Part shown: piece after piece, positions 19,618 through 31,281 of the stretch
Layout: each line of letters begins with the position of its first letter
Position numbering within the stretch: position 1 is the stretch's first letter
DNA from: Hedera helix
Taxonomy: Eukaryota > Streptophyta > Magnoliopsida > Apiales > Araliaceae
NCBI GenBank assembly: GCA_947179155.2
Contig: OX359275.1
Coordinates: 37,754,808 to 37,818,807, forward strand
DNA: 64,000 bases
Reading direction: 5' to 3'
Program-made: the position numbers and the translations under genes
The notes under the pieces: generated by a model
The model's input: the letters and a program-made list of their open reading frames with translations, nothing else
What the model was told of the DNA's origin: nothing
Databases searched by the model: none

Positions 19618-21733
19618 CTCTCTCTAGAACGCCGATAGCAGCTATTAGGCGACTAACAGACCAAAATGGGACACTGATTTTGGGACAGAGGGAATAACTG
19701 GGGATTTATTTTGTGGCGTGATTTGGCTTTGATTTAAATTTTAAAGCAAAGTTCAACCCATTAACATTTGCTTACCAGCTCATCTCTCAGTGGCACCATC
19801 TTAATTAATTTAATCATATTCCCGTTTTTTGCTATTTCACTCCTCCCATCTTTTTTATAAGGGTGCTTTTATATTTATTTAAAAAAAATGACTCACAAAT
19901 TTTATTTTTATAAAAAATAAAAAAATATAATCTCACTTTATTTATTAAATATAAATAAAATAGAGTTATACTCTTTTATCTTTTTTATGAATAAGATTAA
20001 TGAGTAATTTTTTTAAATAAATTTAAAAAATTTCTTTTTATAAAGACGGACAACCACATAGTTGTGTGTGGTATAAAATGAAAATTTATTAAATTAAATA
20101 AAAAATATATATATATAAATTATTTTAAAAGTTGAAAAACATTTTAAAAAATACTAAAAAAAAGTTTCAAAATTTTGTTAACATCACAATCGACCTCGAC
20201 TTTATATATTAAATAAAAACTTTTATTATAAATAAAATTAAGAATAAACACTAGCAGTGGGACAAACTATTGCACTGACATTACTAATATTTGTTTGAAG
20301 TTCAAAAATTATTTATTTTTTTAAATATATATCTAATTGTGGGCTATTAAAAAACAACAAATAATGCAAAACTGAACTCTCATTTTCTATGGCAATGAGT
20401 ATTTAACAAGGGTGATGAATAATGGGGTGAAAATCTAGAGTCTAAAAAATAACTGTCTCTGTTTACTCTCTCTTAATAATATAGACAAGTACCCACATAA
20501 TAATTAAATATTATATTTATTTATATTATTAAAAATGAGACATAACACGAATTTCAATATCATGTCTTACTTTTTAATAGTATAAATAAATATAATATTT
20601 AATTATTGTGTATTTATACTTTTTTTAATAATATAGATAAAAATGAGGAACCAACCAATTATAATCACCCACTATTGTATCTTTGGAAACAAATTTGATA
20701 TAACTTGTAGATAAAAACAAACCATCAAAGAAAAGAAAATTAACAAAACTTTTAGGCTAGAAGGTCTCGGTTGTCAAAATATTACACAAATAATATTTAT
20801 TAAATATAAATTAATGTGTCAGATATAATTACTAGATGTTTCGGCATAAATGAGAGAGTCTAATAGCTATAATCAATAATTATTATCTACGTTATTTTGT
20901 ATTAAATTTTTTGTCATCAAAATATTATTGATTCTACATAATATTAAAATACATTAATTATGTGATCCAATCGAGCAAAAGTGAATAATGCAAGGGTCCC
21001 AGATGAGTTCTTCAAAGAATAAGTTTACGCACAATTTTAAATATTTATTTTTATTTTATCGTTAAAAAGTATGATTTGATATAAAAATTTATATTAAATT
21101 TTATTTTTAATAATGAAATAAAAGTGAATGTTTGAAATTGTGTTTAATATATGTGTGTAAACTTATCCTCCTTTAAATTTGAACTTGACATAATTAAACG
21201 ATTTAAATATTAAATCAATAAATATAATAAATTAATAATAACGTGTATATTTGACACTTCGGATCCTTCTTTTAAAAGGACATTACTAACCCCAAGTTAC
21301 CATTTTAATATCAAATACGGGGATCTAGGATCGAATCTACGTTAAGGAAAGAAAAAAAGATGGATATACTATGTGTGCGCAACAACTGGGCAATAAGTTT
21401 TAATTTCAAATTTTAATATTAAAAAAATATTGAGAAAATAATGTTTAAATATCTCATATACAAATTTCAGTATGCTTAAAAGTTCAATAATATAACCGAA
21501 TGTTTTTGGCCTAGTGGTATCACCCAATCTATGATATTATTTTATCAGCTCGATTGCGGTAGAGGAACTTGGATTCTGTACCAATTTTACTTTTTTAATA
21601 CTTTTAATTAGTTATTTTTATTATTGAAATTCAAAGTGGTTTCAACATGTCTATCAATTATTCTTTCTTTTCTGGGCTGAGCTAACTCTTCAGGTTTTAG
21701 ACCAAGTTCAGGCAAATAGTATAAAATGGTAAA
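19618..21733. other. Intergenic, very AT-rich
   Basis: The first ~100 bases probably hold the phytocyanin 5' UTR and promoter. The rest lacks coding potential. The only clear structure is a palindromic repeat at 20498-20608 (separate entry). Confidence 0.5.
20498..20608. repeat. Inverted repeat (hairpin)
   Basis: The left arm AATTAAATATTATATTTATT, continuing through TATATTATTAAAAATGAGACAT, pairs with a right arm starting CATGTCTTACTTTTTAATAG. Arms are about 45 bp with a ~18-bp loop. It may be the core of a fold-back MITE. No target duplication was identified. Confidence 0.6.
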
Positions 21734-23035
21734 GGGGGACCAAAGTACAAAGGATAAATCTATGTGTCCCGCTATTTTACATCTTCTTTACCGATGCGCA
21801 CCATTTTATGTCGTTTTGATAAAAAAAAATATTCTATCTCCTCCCTGGCGCTTTCCCCTTTCCCTCTCCTCTCTCCTCTCTCCTCTCTCCTCTCTGTCAG
21901 TTTCTCCTAATCTCCTTCCCCTCTTCTCTCTCCCCTCCGTCCCTTCCTCTCATCTCTCATCTCTCATCTCTCCTTTCTTCCTCTTTCTCTTTTCTTTTCA
22001 CTAAACCAGTTTCCCCCCTCCATCCTCCAACAATCAAAAATATTTACATTGACCTTCCATTACCAGTTTCCCTCTCCATCCTCCAATAATCAAAAATATT
22101 TGCATAGACCTTCCATTTTCTCTCTCCTAAGGTTTGATCTAGCTGCATCCAAACCTACAAAAAATAATGAGTTCTACTGGTACAACAAAAGGGGACAGAG
22201 GTAGTCTATAATTTTCCGTCCGCGCCGGTGCTCCGATTTTCCGATTTATCCGGTTTATCTTCTGAAATGTTAAACATTTTTTATTCTGCTCTGGCATGTA
22301 TAAAGTTAGCTCTGGCGATGATAATATAGTGAAGGGCGGGGTTTCATGTTTTCCGGTTGTGACTTTTGTAAAACCCCAATTATGGGAATTTTTATTGAAT
22401 GAATACACAAGAATTATAATTATCTTCTATTGGATATAATTATTATCTCCTTAAAATTTTTTGAAACTTATTATAAAGTGTGAGATTAAATGAAAATATT
22501 TTTAGATTGATTGTTTGATTTGGGAGTGTGATATAACAAATTTCAAGCAAAATGTCTTCAAGTGTAATGGTTTGCTAGTACTATATTCATCTTTTATCTT
22601 TTATTTTTTTGATTTTGTTTGGATTTTTTTTGTGGCAACCTTGTTTTTCTGTTGATCATCCAGGGCATGTGAATTATTAGGAGATTGATATTCAAAGATT
22701 TGATTCAGGTGTCTCAAGTCTCAGTACTCATTGTTTTTTTAGGTTTAGATGCAGCTAGATCAAACCCTAGGAGAGAGAAAATGGATTGTTGGAGGATGGG
22801 AGAGATGGATGGGGAAACTGGTTTAGTGGAAGGAAAAGGGAGAGAGAGGAGAGAAAGGGAAAGAGACGGAGAGGGGAGAGGGGAGGGGAAAACTGACAGA
22901 GAAGAGATGGGAAGGGAAAGAGCCGGTGAGGAGAGAGAAGATTTTTTTTTTATTAAAACGACATTAAAAGGGTGCGCATCGGTAAAGGAGATGTAAAATA
23001 GTGGGACGTATAGATTAATCCAAGTACAAAAGCCC
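21734..23035. mobile_element. Long-TIR (Mutator-like) non-autonomous element
   Basis: Long inverted repeats of about 440 bp on the left (21734-22175) and 314 bp on the right (22722-23035) share GATGCGCACC, TATGTCGTTTT, a CT-rich tract and GTTTGATCTAGCTGCATC. Each inner end carries an ATGAGT. The left arm is longer because of an internal ~70-bp duplication (CTCCATCCTCCAA units near 22015-22100). No transposase is present. Long TIRs suggest a Mutator-like (Pack-MULE type) element. I could not find a clean 9-bp duplication. Confidence 0.65.
22167..22270 (+). pseudogene. Possible histone H2A 5' fragment inside the long-TIR element
   Basis: After ATG the frame reads MSSTGTTKGDRG and then stops. 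This resembles the start of plant H2A/H2A.X (MSS..GTTKGGRG). Degenerate sequence after it (CGCGCCGGTGCTCCGATTTT) resembles the KAGLQFPVGR region of H2A. If correct, the element captured the leader and first codons of an H2A gene. The match is short and read by eye, so it is tentative. Confidence 0.35.
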
Positions 23036-23554
23036 AACAAACTTTTCCATGTGCTACTAATGAATGTAGTTAAAAAGAAACCTATATATATTGATAATTT
23101 GAGTAGAATTTTAACATTCTTATCTTTGATCAAAATAGATCTTAAGATCTCATGCATTCAAGGCTTATGATTAATTATTTTACTATTGAACTATGAGAAC
23201 TTAGTAAAAAAAAAAATAACCCCGTCAATGAACCAACAAACTTAGAGCAAAGAACATCAAATGTTCACAGAATGAATCAATAGCCATCTCCATTAATTAA
23301 AGTTGTAATATAGCAGGCATCTTGTCTTTATCTACCAACTAGATCAACCGAAATAAAGGAATGCTTCTGTACAGGCATGCACCAAGTTCCACATTACAAA
23401 CCACGCTTTGACACATCATAAAATCACCTAATAATCCTCTAAGATAGCGTATAAACATAACATCAACAGTTACCCACGGAAGATTCGGTTTCTCTATACT
23501 ACATCATCAGTAGGAGGATGTGGACATTGCCTTATTTGAAATTCTCAACTCAAT
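23036..23554. other. 3' flank of chorismate mutase
   Basis: Non-coding. The part adjoining 23555 is the likely 3' UTR of the minus-strand chorismate mutase gene. Nothing else stands out. Confidence 0.5.
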
Positions 23555-24232
23555 TTAGTCTAGACGTCTTAGTAGATATTCAACTTGAACTTCTTTCGTC
23601 AATGGCATGATCCAGATTCCATAGAGATCAGCAACTAAGCTTGGTTTTATTTTGTACACTGGTTCAGCTTTATCTTCCGTCACCTCTTGTGCATAAGTTC
23701 TGGTTTTCATCTCTACTCTCCTTTTGATTGCTTCTTCCACTGCCGGGTAAGTCAGTAATTTCATTAGTTGGTCCCTGTCCTGCAGAACCAATCACCATTA
23801 TTATGAGAAACTGAAGTTGAATTTGAATGCTAAAGCCCATCTTGAACACAGCCTAAAAACTGCCTACAAAGACCATTAAGAAGATTTTCCTCAGAAAAGT
23901 TGGAGGGAAGTACTACAACTTGAAAGGAAACATACTTGTCCTCTTATGGCAGCTTCATAGGCATCTGGCGAGGCTCGAAATTTTGCTTCTGCTACAAATT
24001 TCCCATAATGAATTCTCTTTGAGAGGGCCTGCATAAAAAGAGTCCAGCAATTCATAGAAAGGAAACATCTCATGTCAGAATCATCCAAATTTTTAGGTCA
24101 TACAAGAGATTTTTGTGCACAAGTGTGTATTCAGAAGAGGGGAAGAGAAGGAGCAGGTTTGTGCATTTCTTTGTAAGCATACGACAGTCTAACTAGATAC
24201 TGCCTTTAAGCATCATGATGAAATATGTTCTG

Positions 24233-24268
<36 letters not shown>

Positions 24269-27200
24269 TGAATATGATCCATAGTCAACGTTGGATGGAT
24301 CCAACTGCCCCCACAATTGTTGTGTGGACAGTTGGATCCATCATCCATCCAACTTTGGTTGTAGATCATCCCCCTATACACACACATACACACGTCTAAA
24401 TGGTTCTGAGCACTTGAGAACTGATTTTCCAATGCTTTCATGTATTAAAATCTCATAATTCTTCACACATGTAGGTTCCCATTTTTCTTTTTCCTTTTCA
24501 TGATTCCTTATTCCTTCTTGCCTACGTCTGTGTGAGTGTAATGGTGGTCAGAGGAAGCCTCCCCGTGTACATCTACTTTTTTTTTCCTCTTCTTGCTTTT
24601 AAAATATTAATGCAAGTACAAACTAAAGAAATATTAGATCTTCATGAACAAGAACAACTTTATATACTGCAAAAACCCAATGCCGTGGATACTCACAAAA
24701 TTCTCCCTTTCTTTACATTTCTTTTAGTTGCGCTTGATTATTAATGCTTTACAGGATCCAAAAAGAGTACTAATGAAAACAGAAAAATATACTGGAATAA
24801 CGAATATTATTCGGGAAACTAAATGGTATCATTATAAAAAAAATTGATAATGCATTCCATGTCAAATATGCAGATGGGCGCAAATTTATGGCAACTAGAA
24901 GTGACCAACACTTGGAAACACTGCAAAAGTATATTAACAACTAGCACATAATGGAAACAATAAGATGGAAAATAAAGAAGCATCGCTAACAAAAGAGAAA
25001 AAGGAATAACAAAAGAGCAAATTCATGGGAATAAATATCAAACCCAACCTTTGCTAAGATATGTCTGAGAGAAGCATACAGGAAAAACTAAAAAGGATGT
25101 AAATAACAAAAAGGAAAAAGGAACAATGAAGAAAGACATAATAGACATACGAACAAAATATTAAGTCCACCCTTGATGCTGCTGATGTGAAAATTCATTA
25201 GTCATAAGCTAAGGTTACATGTACTAACATAATTCCACGCACCAAGGGCTAGTCTAGAGATCAATCACCAACTACATGATAATCACCGCACGAAAAGAGA
25301 AACACGAAGAATCATACTAGGGATTCAGCAGAATTTACTTGATTGTTATTCTGACATACAGGTAGCAAGTAACTGTTGATTTGAATCTCGTTTTCAACCT
25401 TACTTATTAACTGTTCAAAGTTGTAACTTGGAGTTAGGTTAAAAGAGGGGGAAAACAACTCTTTGTCAAGCTAATTTGTCAAAATCTCTTGAATCTTCTT
25501 TGACTTTAAGGATCTTATTGCTTGTTTCATAAAATGAATAGCAAATAGTCATGAGAACCTTCTATACAACACTACGTTGAGATGAATAATGAAGACAAGC
25601 ACTCGTCAATTTACCTATATCCATCTCATCTAAGGAACAGAGAATATAGAGACTACTATAAAAAAGTTCAGGTTATGTCTACAATAAAACATATCATCAT
25701 AATAATTCAATCCCTCGTTCAAACGAAAGATAGTCATGGATAGACATTTAGTCAAACATGTACCTGCAAGCAAATTGTGTCGCAAACTGCAGTTGATCCA
25801 TAGTTTCCATCATCACCTTCTTTGACTAACCTTGGAACAAGATTTTTAAAATACATATCCCATATTTTACTGTTGATATTGATTGAATCAGTAACGGGAT
25901 GCAGAACCTAAATTCATATCAGAAACAGATTAGATTATTTGTACTTGGAAGAATATCATTCGGGAAAATTATTATGAAAATAGAACATATGTCTGCATGC
26001 ACACACATAAACACACAAAAGCGCACAGTTGTAAAAGTTGATTGATTCCACAAACTTCTACTCCCTCCATCCCATTTCATAGGACAAATTATTTATGTGT
26101 CAATTATACTTTATATTCACAATAATCTTGTATATCATATTTTTCAAAAACACCTATCAAAAATATAAGTATTGCAAATATATTCAACAAAAGGTATATT
26201 GTACAAATTTGTTTTTGACACGTCTTAACATTTGTGTTGGAAAACACCCAAAAGTTATGTCATGCGAAAGGGGAGTGTAGGTAGTCTCATATTAAAAGCT
26301 AGGTGGTAGTTTGTAGATCACTTGTCAGCAACGACTTGTAGTTAATCAAATTGAGTTATTAGTTTTAATGTTGATGGATTTCTTATGTTAGTCATCCATG
26401 AGGAAGGTCACGCAAGAGGATCCAGGAAGATCACCACATTCCAATTTTTTGAAATTTAATGGATGAGCATCTCAATATGATATATACTGAAGAATGTCAC
26501 AGTCAATACAATACAGCTTCAATGGAGCGAAAAGAAACCAACAAATAAGATCCATGCAGCCAATTGAATTTTTCTAAGGTGTTTGATCTATTAAAAATAA
26601 TAATAATAAATAAAAAGTGCAACTCTAAATGAATGTCATATTTTCGCGCAGATAATCTTTTACCTGTGGGTACTGCAAAGGTGGCAACATTGGGTCCGGT
26701 AGGTCATCTGGGAAGAAAGGATGCTCATCAGGGCTCTTATATCTTCCAGTCTATATCAAATTTCGACAGGACAAATTTTTGTGACATCAGTTTTCTTTTC
26801 TTTATGAACAAAGTAGAATTTATGGCTTGAGCAATTAACATACCCGAGCATGCAGCTTTTCAGTTTCTCTGACCATAAACTCAACCAAACATCCTTGTAA
26901 TCCATCCTTCAAGAAAGCACTTGGGTCATACGTGTCTGAATTGTAACAATACTGAGCTCTCTCCACAAGGCTAAATATTATGCTATCCTCTTGCCGAATC
27001 AATGAACTCCTAATACCATCTAGAGTATAGGTCTCACTCTCATCTACCCTAGTTTTTGCTTCCAATCTTCAAGGAAAGGAAAATAACTTCAGAACACAGT
27101 TCATGACAAATTCAAAGCCAACTACCAAGACGTTATATGTCAAAACCCATCCAACTAATTGGACAACATATCTGGAAATTTGAGCTCAGGGGTAAATCAT

Positions 27201-28907
27201 AGGTCATACCAATTACTCAAATACTCTGAAGTTTCTCATCACATAAACTCGGGATACAAGAACAAGAGCAAAAAATTAACACTATTCTTTCTCTGAGTCA
27301 TTCTTTTTTCTTTGGGGGTGTTAAGATTTAAATGTTTTATTTCTTATTTATTGGAAGCTCTAGTCATTGGTAGGTTCTTCCGAGTCTTTAGGTATTCGGT
27401 TAATTGATTTTGTGGCTGAGAAAGTGTCTTATGTGTGATGCTATTTTATAGGAGTTGTGGTTAGTGCTAGGATGAAGTGGTCTGATGTTAAGCCTATATA
27501 TAGGCCCTTTTTCTTTATCAATTTAATTAATAGTGCTTTCCCTTTCAACACTGTCTTTTGTTTACTTTGTATCAGGGGGGAGATTGAGGGGGAATGAGCA
27601 AATGCTGTCTTTTATACATACTATTTGCATACGTGATAAAATCACCATATGTTCTTGTAACAAAAAAATTGAGTATATATTCATATTGGGACTTGGTTCG
27701 AAATTAAGGGTATATGATTTCAATTCATGCAATATAAGAGTAAGAGTCCAAGCATAGCTACACTTAAAGTGCTTTCTTGCAGGTATTGATGCTGGTATAG
27801 CAGAAGCATACCAACTTGTGGTCAAGATAACCCTAACACCATGGGGATGCATAGTTGGTTGTACAGATGAGCATAACTGCACTCACGCATATTCTAGTAA
27901 TTCCTCAAATGTAATACCAACTCATGTGAGCATACACTATGAATGCTGCTCTGAGCAGGTGCAATCCTTTTTATGTATGTTTCATGGGTTTAAGGCTCAT
28001 GCATATCAAAAGAGGATCACAAACACTCTTTTATGTTTGATAGGTAATATTTTGGATTGGAACCAGTGATATTGAGGGTAGCGGAATGTATATCACTTGA
28101 TTCAATCACACTAGAAACTCAAAACAAATTTCACATGACCAGAAATAAAGTCATCAGGGTTAATATGCAATACATTATCAATTTACAAGAGCCTAATTAG
28201 CAAAGTGAATATTGCATTAGTGAGTAAACAAGTTTCACTTCAGATTAGAAAATAAAAAATGAACTAAATGAATCATCTACACTGCACTAGAAGTTTGGAA
28301 CAAAGTTCATTCACATGTATGGATTCAACAGAGAAAATGATCAACACTAAAATTTACTTAATCATCATATAAATACCCAATATTGAAATTTAGTTGATAG
28401 CTTTATAATTATATTTAAAAGCAATCTTGAACAAGCAGAACCGAACCATATTATCTACTTAAAAGCAGAAAACATCAACATTAATGACAACATATATCAA
28501 ACTGTGACATATTAAAAAAACAAAACTGTCTAAACTCAGCAAAGCATTTCTATAAAGATATAGTTGTACACAAAGTTAAAAGGAAACAACTAACAATTAA
28601 AAGAAACTGGTTTTTAAAAGCATAATATTTAATACATACGATGTCCTGGTACCCATCTAAACAAAAAAATCATAACCCTCAAAGTCATGAGAGCATATAC
28701 AAAAGTAAAGTACATAAATTATTACCCAATGGAAGTAGCGGAGGCTTGAACAGATTGAATGGGATGCTTTGAAATTCTGGAATTGAGGAATCGAAAGCTG
28801 CAATTTTGGGAGCTCTGGCGGGCGAAAAAGGAAGTGGGTTTCGAAAAATTGGAAGAATTAGAGGCAAAAATGGGGGGAGAGGCAACTCTCAAGAGCTTCG
28901 CCTCCAT
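23555..28907 (-). CDS. CM1: Chorismate mutase, plastidic (CM1 type)
   Basis: Converts chorismate to prephenate, the first committed step to Phe and Tyr, in the plastid. Six exons on the minus strand: 28726-28907, 26844-27066, 26664-26750, 25764-25907, 23936-24028 and 23555-23779. All introns are GT-AG with consistent phases, giving 317 residues, normal for the family. Exon 1 encodes a Ser-rich plastid transit peptide (MEAKLLRVASPPIFASNSSN). The mature all-helical AroQ-type domain begins RVDESETYTLDGIRSSLIRQ and includes QEDSIIFSLVERAQ, DEHPFFPDDLPDPMLPPLQY, the loop GDDGNYGSTAVCD (the allosteric-site segment in the family), KRIHYGKFVAEAKF, and the C-terminal WIMPLTKEVQVEYLLRRLD. The transit peptide and closeness to AtCM1 favour the Trp-activated, Phe/Tyr-inhibited plastid isoform. 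Introns hold repeats but no damage to the coding sequence. Confidence 0.96.
24235..24263. repeat. (TA)n microsatellite in a CM1 intron
   Basis: About 13 AT/TA units. They are followed by an inverted repeat in which GTTGGATGGATCCAACTG (near 24292) pairs with CAGTTGGATCCATCATCCAT (near 24329). Confidence 0.85.
26061..26275. mobile_element. Stowaway-like MITE in a CM1 intron
   Basis: Left end CTCCCTCCATCCCATTTCAT is preceded by TA. The right end (complement of CATGCGAAAGGGGAG) is a degenerate match. About 215 bp, AT-rich. The right boundary is uncertain. Confidence 0.55.
27318..27570 (+). mobile_element. Possible solo LTR fragment in CM1 intron 1
   Basis: The sequence begins TGTTAAGATTTAAATG, has CCTATATATAGGCCC as a TATA-like site at about 27496-27510, and ends near TTTGTATCA before a GGGGGGAGATTGAGGGGG purine run. 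This arrangement resembles a Ty1/copia LTR and polypurine tract. No target duplication was found. Low confidence. Confidence 0.3.
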
Positions 28908-31281
28908 TATCAAGGAAAATGCAGAGAACAGAACCAGCTAAAGAGGAGTATGGAAATAAGGCAGGAAAAGAAAATAGCAAACCAATGGAAGCATTTAGGA
29001 GAGAGAGAGTGGTTGAATTCGCCTACTCGGGAAGAATAAAATATTTAGTGGGATGGTGAGGGAGGGTGTTGGCAACTAGGCGTTTGTTTGTTGGGGTAGG
29101 TGTTTGAAAAGTGGTAGGTAGAACTAAGATTAATCTAATCTAATCTAATCTAATACTCCATAGATGTTAAGTCGACGTCTTTGACGTTGAAGACCAATTA
29201 ATTAATCAAATTGCATGTTGCGTATTGGAGAACGACGGACCAGCTAAACTATACCTAACCTATGTATCTATTAGCCATCTCATCTCAAAAATATAATTAA
29301 CCTAAATAATTAATATTTTTATTAAAAAAAATAATATTTAATTTTTTTTTTTTTTACTTAAAAATAGATCTTATTTAATATTTTAATTTATATATCCCTC
29401 TTATTGTGAAGGAAGAGAGAAAAAAAATAAAAAACCTTCCTCTTAAATTTGTGTCACAAATTTATTTTCTCTTTCGCCTTTAAAATTTTAATTTTATTAT
29501 AATTTTTCTACTCTCCAAACTTGAATGAAAAATTTATTATATTTTTATAATAATTACATAAGTAATACGTGTGTTACTTGATCTAGTATTATTTATTGCC
29601 ACAACACACTATTCCAACTGCACAATTTGTTTTTTTGTTTTTTCCAGAAAAATGCTCTTACTTTGAAGAGATATTATTAGTGTTTATTTTGTAATTAATA
29701 TGAATAATCTCTCGATTAACAGAAGCGAGAATATACATCATCTCATAATAAGAAGAAAATATAAACTCATATAAAATTATTGATTAAATCTAGAGTTAAT
29801 AATGATTATAGGAGCTATGACATAAGTTATTGCATCCTCGTTTTGCTCATTTAATGGTTAATTTTGTGATTTTATTTTGTTTTAAATTGATGAAGGCATA
29901 GCCTTAAATAATGGAGTATATATCATGAGAAAGAGAAGTTGTGGCATGTTATAATGAAACTTAGCTATAGATTTATTTATTTATTAATAGATTTTTTTTA
30001 AAACTTTCTATTTTTATTGATAGCATTTAAATTTTGTGTGTCAAATATACTTTCGTTTTGAGTTTAATTTATAACCAAACTTAACTATGATATATCATAT
30101 ACGTTACAAATTTTCTTTTTTTCAATATGTTATACATTTATGTTAAGTTTTCATAACTATCTTCTTGTTTTATATATATATACACACACGCGCGCACACA
30201 CACGCACAATTTCTTTGAATTGTTGAATGATATTATTATTTCATAAAAATAGTTTTATTTCAAAAAATTTAAATACTTTTTAATAATTATGTTTGTATTA
30301 ACTAAAATTTGAGTCAATTTCAATTTTAAATTCTAAAATTTTAAAATTGACATTAAAAGTAAAAATAGAACTCTTTTCATAGAACATAATGATGGGTGTA
30401 TGAATTTATACTTACAGTTACACAGGAGTTCATCTAGTTTTGGTCAAAAAAATTGATCACCAATTACACTTTACATGTTGTATTTAGGGCGCGCAGCTAT
30501 ATTCTTTATTTTTGGGCAATCATACATATAGAATACAAATTTAGGGATTATTTTTGTGTGCCAAAAATGTTGATCAAATTCTTGTTTTCTATATAATTAT
30601 TACCCCTAGATAACAGACCAAGTAAACAAATTCATAAGATTTTATGTTTACATGACTTGACATTATATCATGATTTGATAAAATATGGAACAATTAACTT
30701 CAATATAACAATGACTTGCAATATTTTGATGTTTCTCGTTATTTTTATTTGTAAGAATTACATTTTAAATAAAATTATTAATTTTAAATATCTTATTTAT
30801 TTTTAAATTTAGACTTAAAATTATTATTTCAGAGATTATAAAATAATTTAATATGAGAGTTTATTTAATATCATGTTCAACTGATATTATAATTTTCACT
30901 ATTTAATTCTAGAATTAATTTATTTGTTAATTTTAAGATTATAATTTTTATAAACAAATGTGAAAAAATGATATATGAAAAGATCATTTTAGACCTTGTT
31001 AATGTTATGACTTTTAAAAAAAATTCGTTTTATAGGGAACATAATAATACTCGTGATTTAGAACCACAAAACTAAACCCTAGACAGTCTGAGAGGATCAC
31101 CTGATCCATGCATTCATTCTTATGCTTAATAGCCCCATATTCTTATTTAGCCAAATATCCCTCTACTTTTTTTTTTTAATTTAATTTTTTTTTTTATTAT
31201 AAGCAATAAAGATCCTGAACCATTTGTTCTGCTCTACAATGCAAAGATTTTTTATTTTTTTGTTAAAACAAATCAATTAAA
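28908..31281. other. Intergenic between CM1 and PPR gene
   Basis: 28908-29040 is GC-richer and probably the CM1 5' UTR/promoter (minus strand). A TAATC microsatellite lies at about 29128-29153. The rest is strongly AT-rich, with an (AC)n-like tract near 30178-30210. No gene is seen. Confidence 0.5.

Noticed and set aside
22685..22996. 103-codon plus-strand frame rich in Arg/Glu/Gly
   Set aside because: It is the complement of the CT-rich arm of the long-TIR element; the low-complexity purine tract explains the composition.
27818..28069. Cys-rich 83-codon plus-strand open frame in CM1 intron 1
   Set aside because: No recognised family and no signal peptide; it falls in an intron. It may be transposon-derived, but the evidence is too thin to call a gene.
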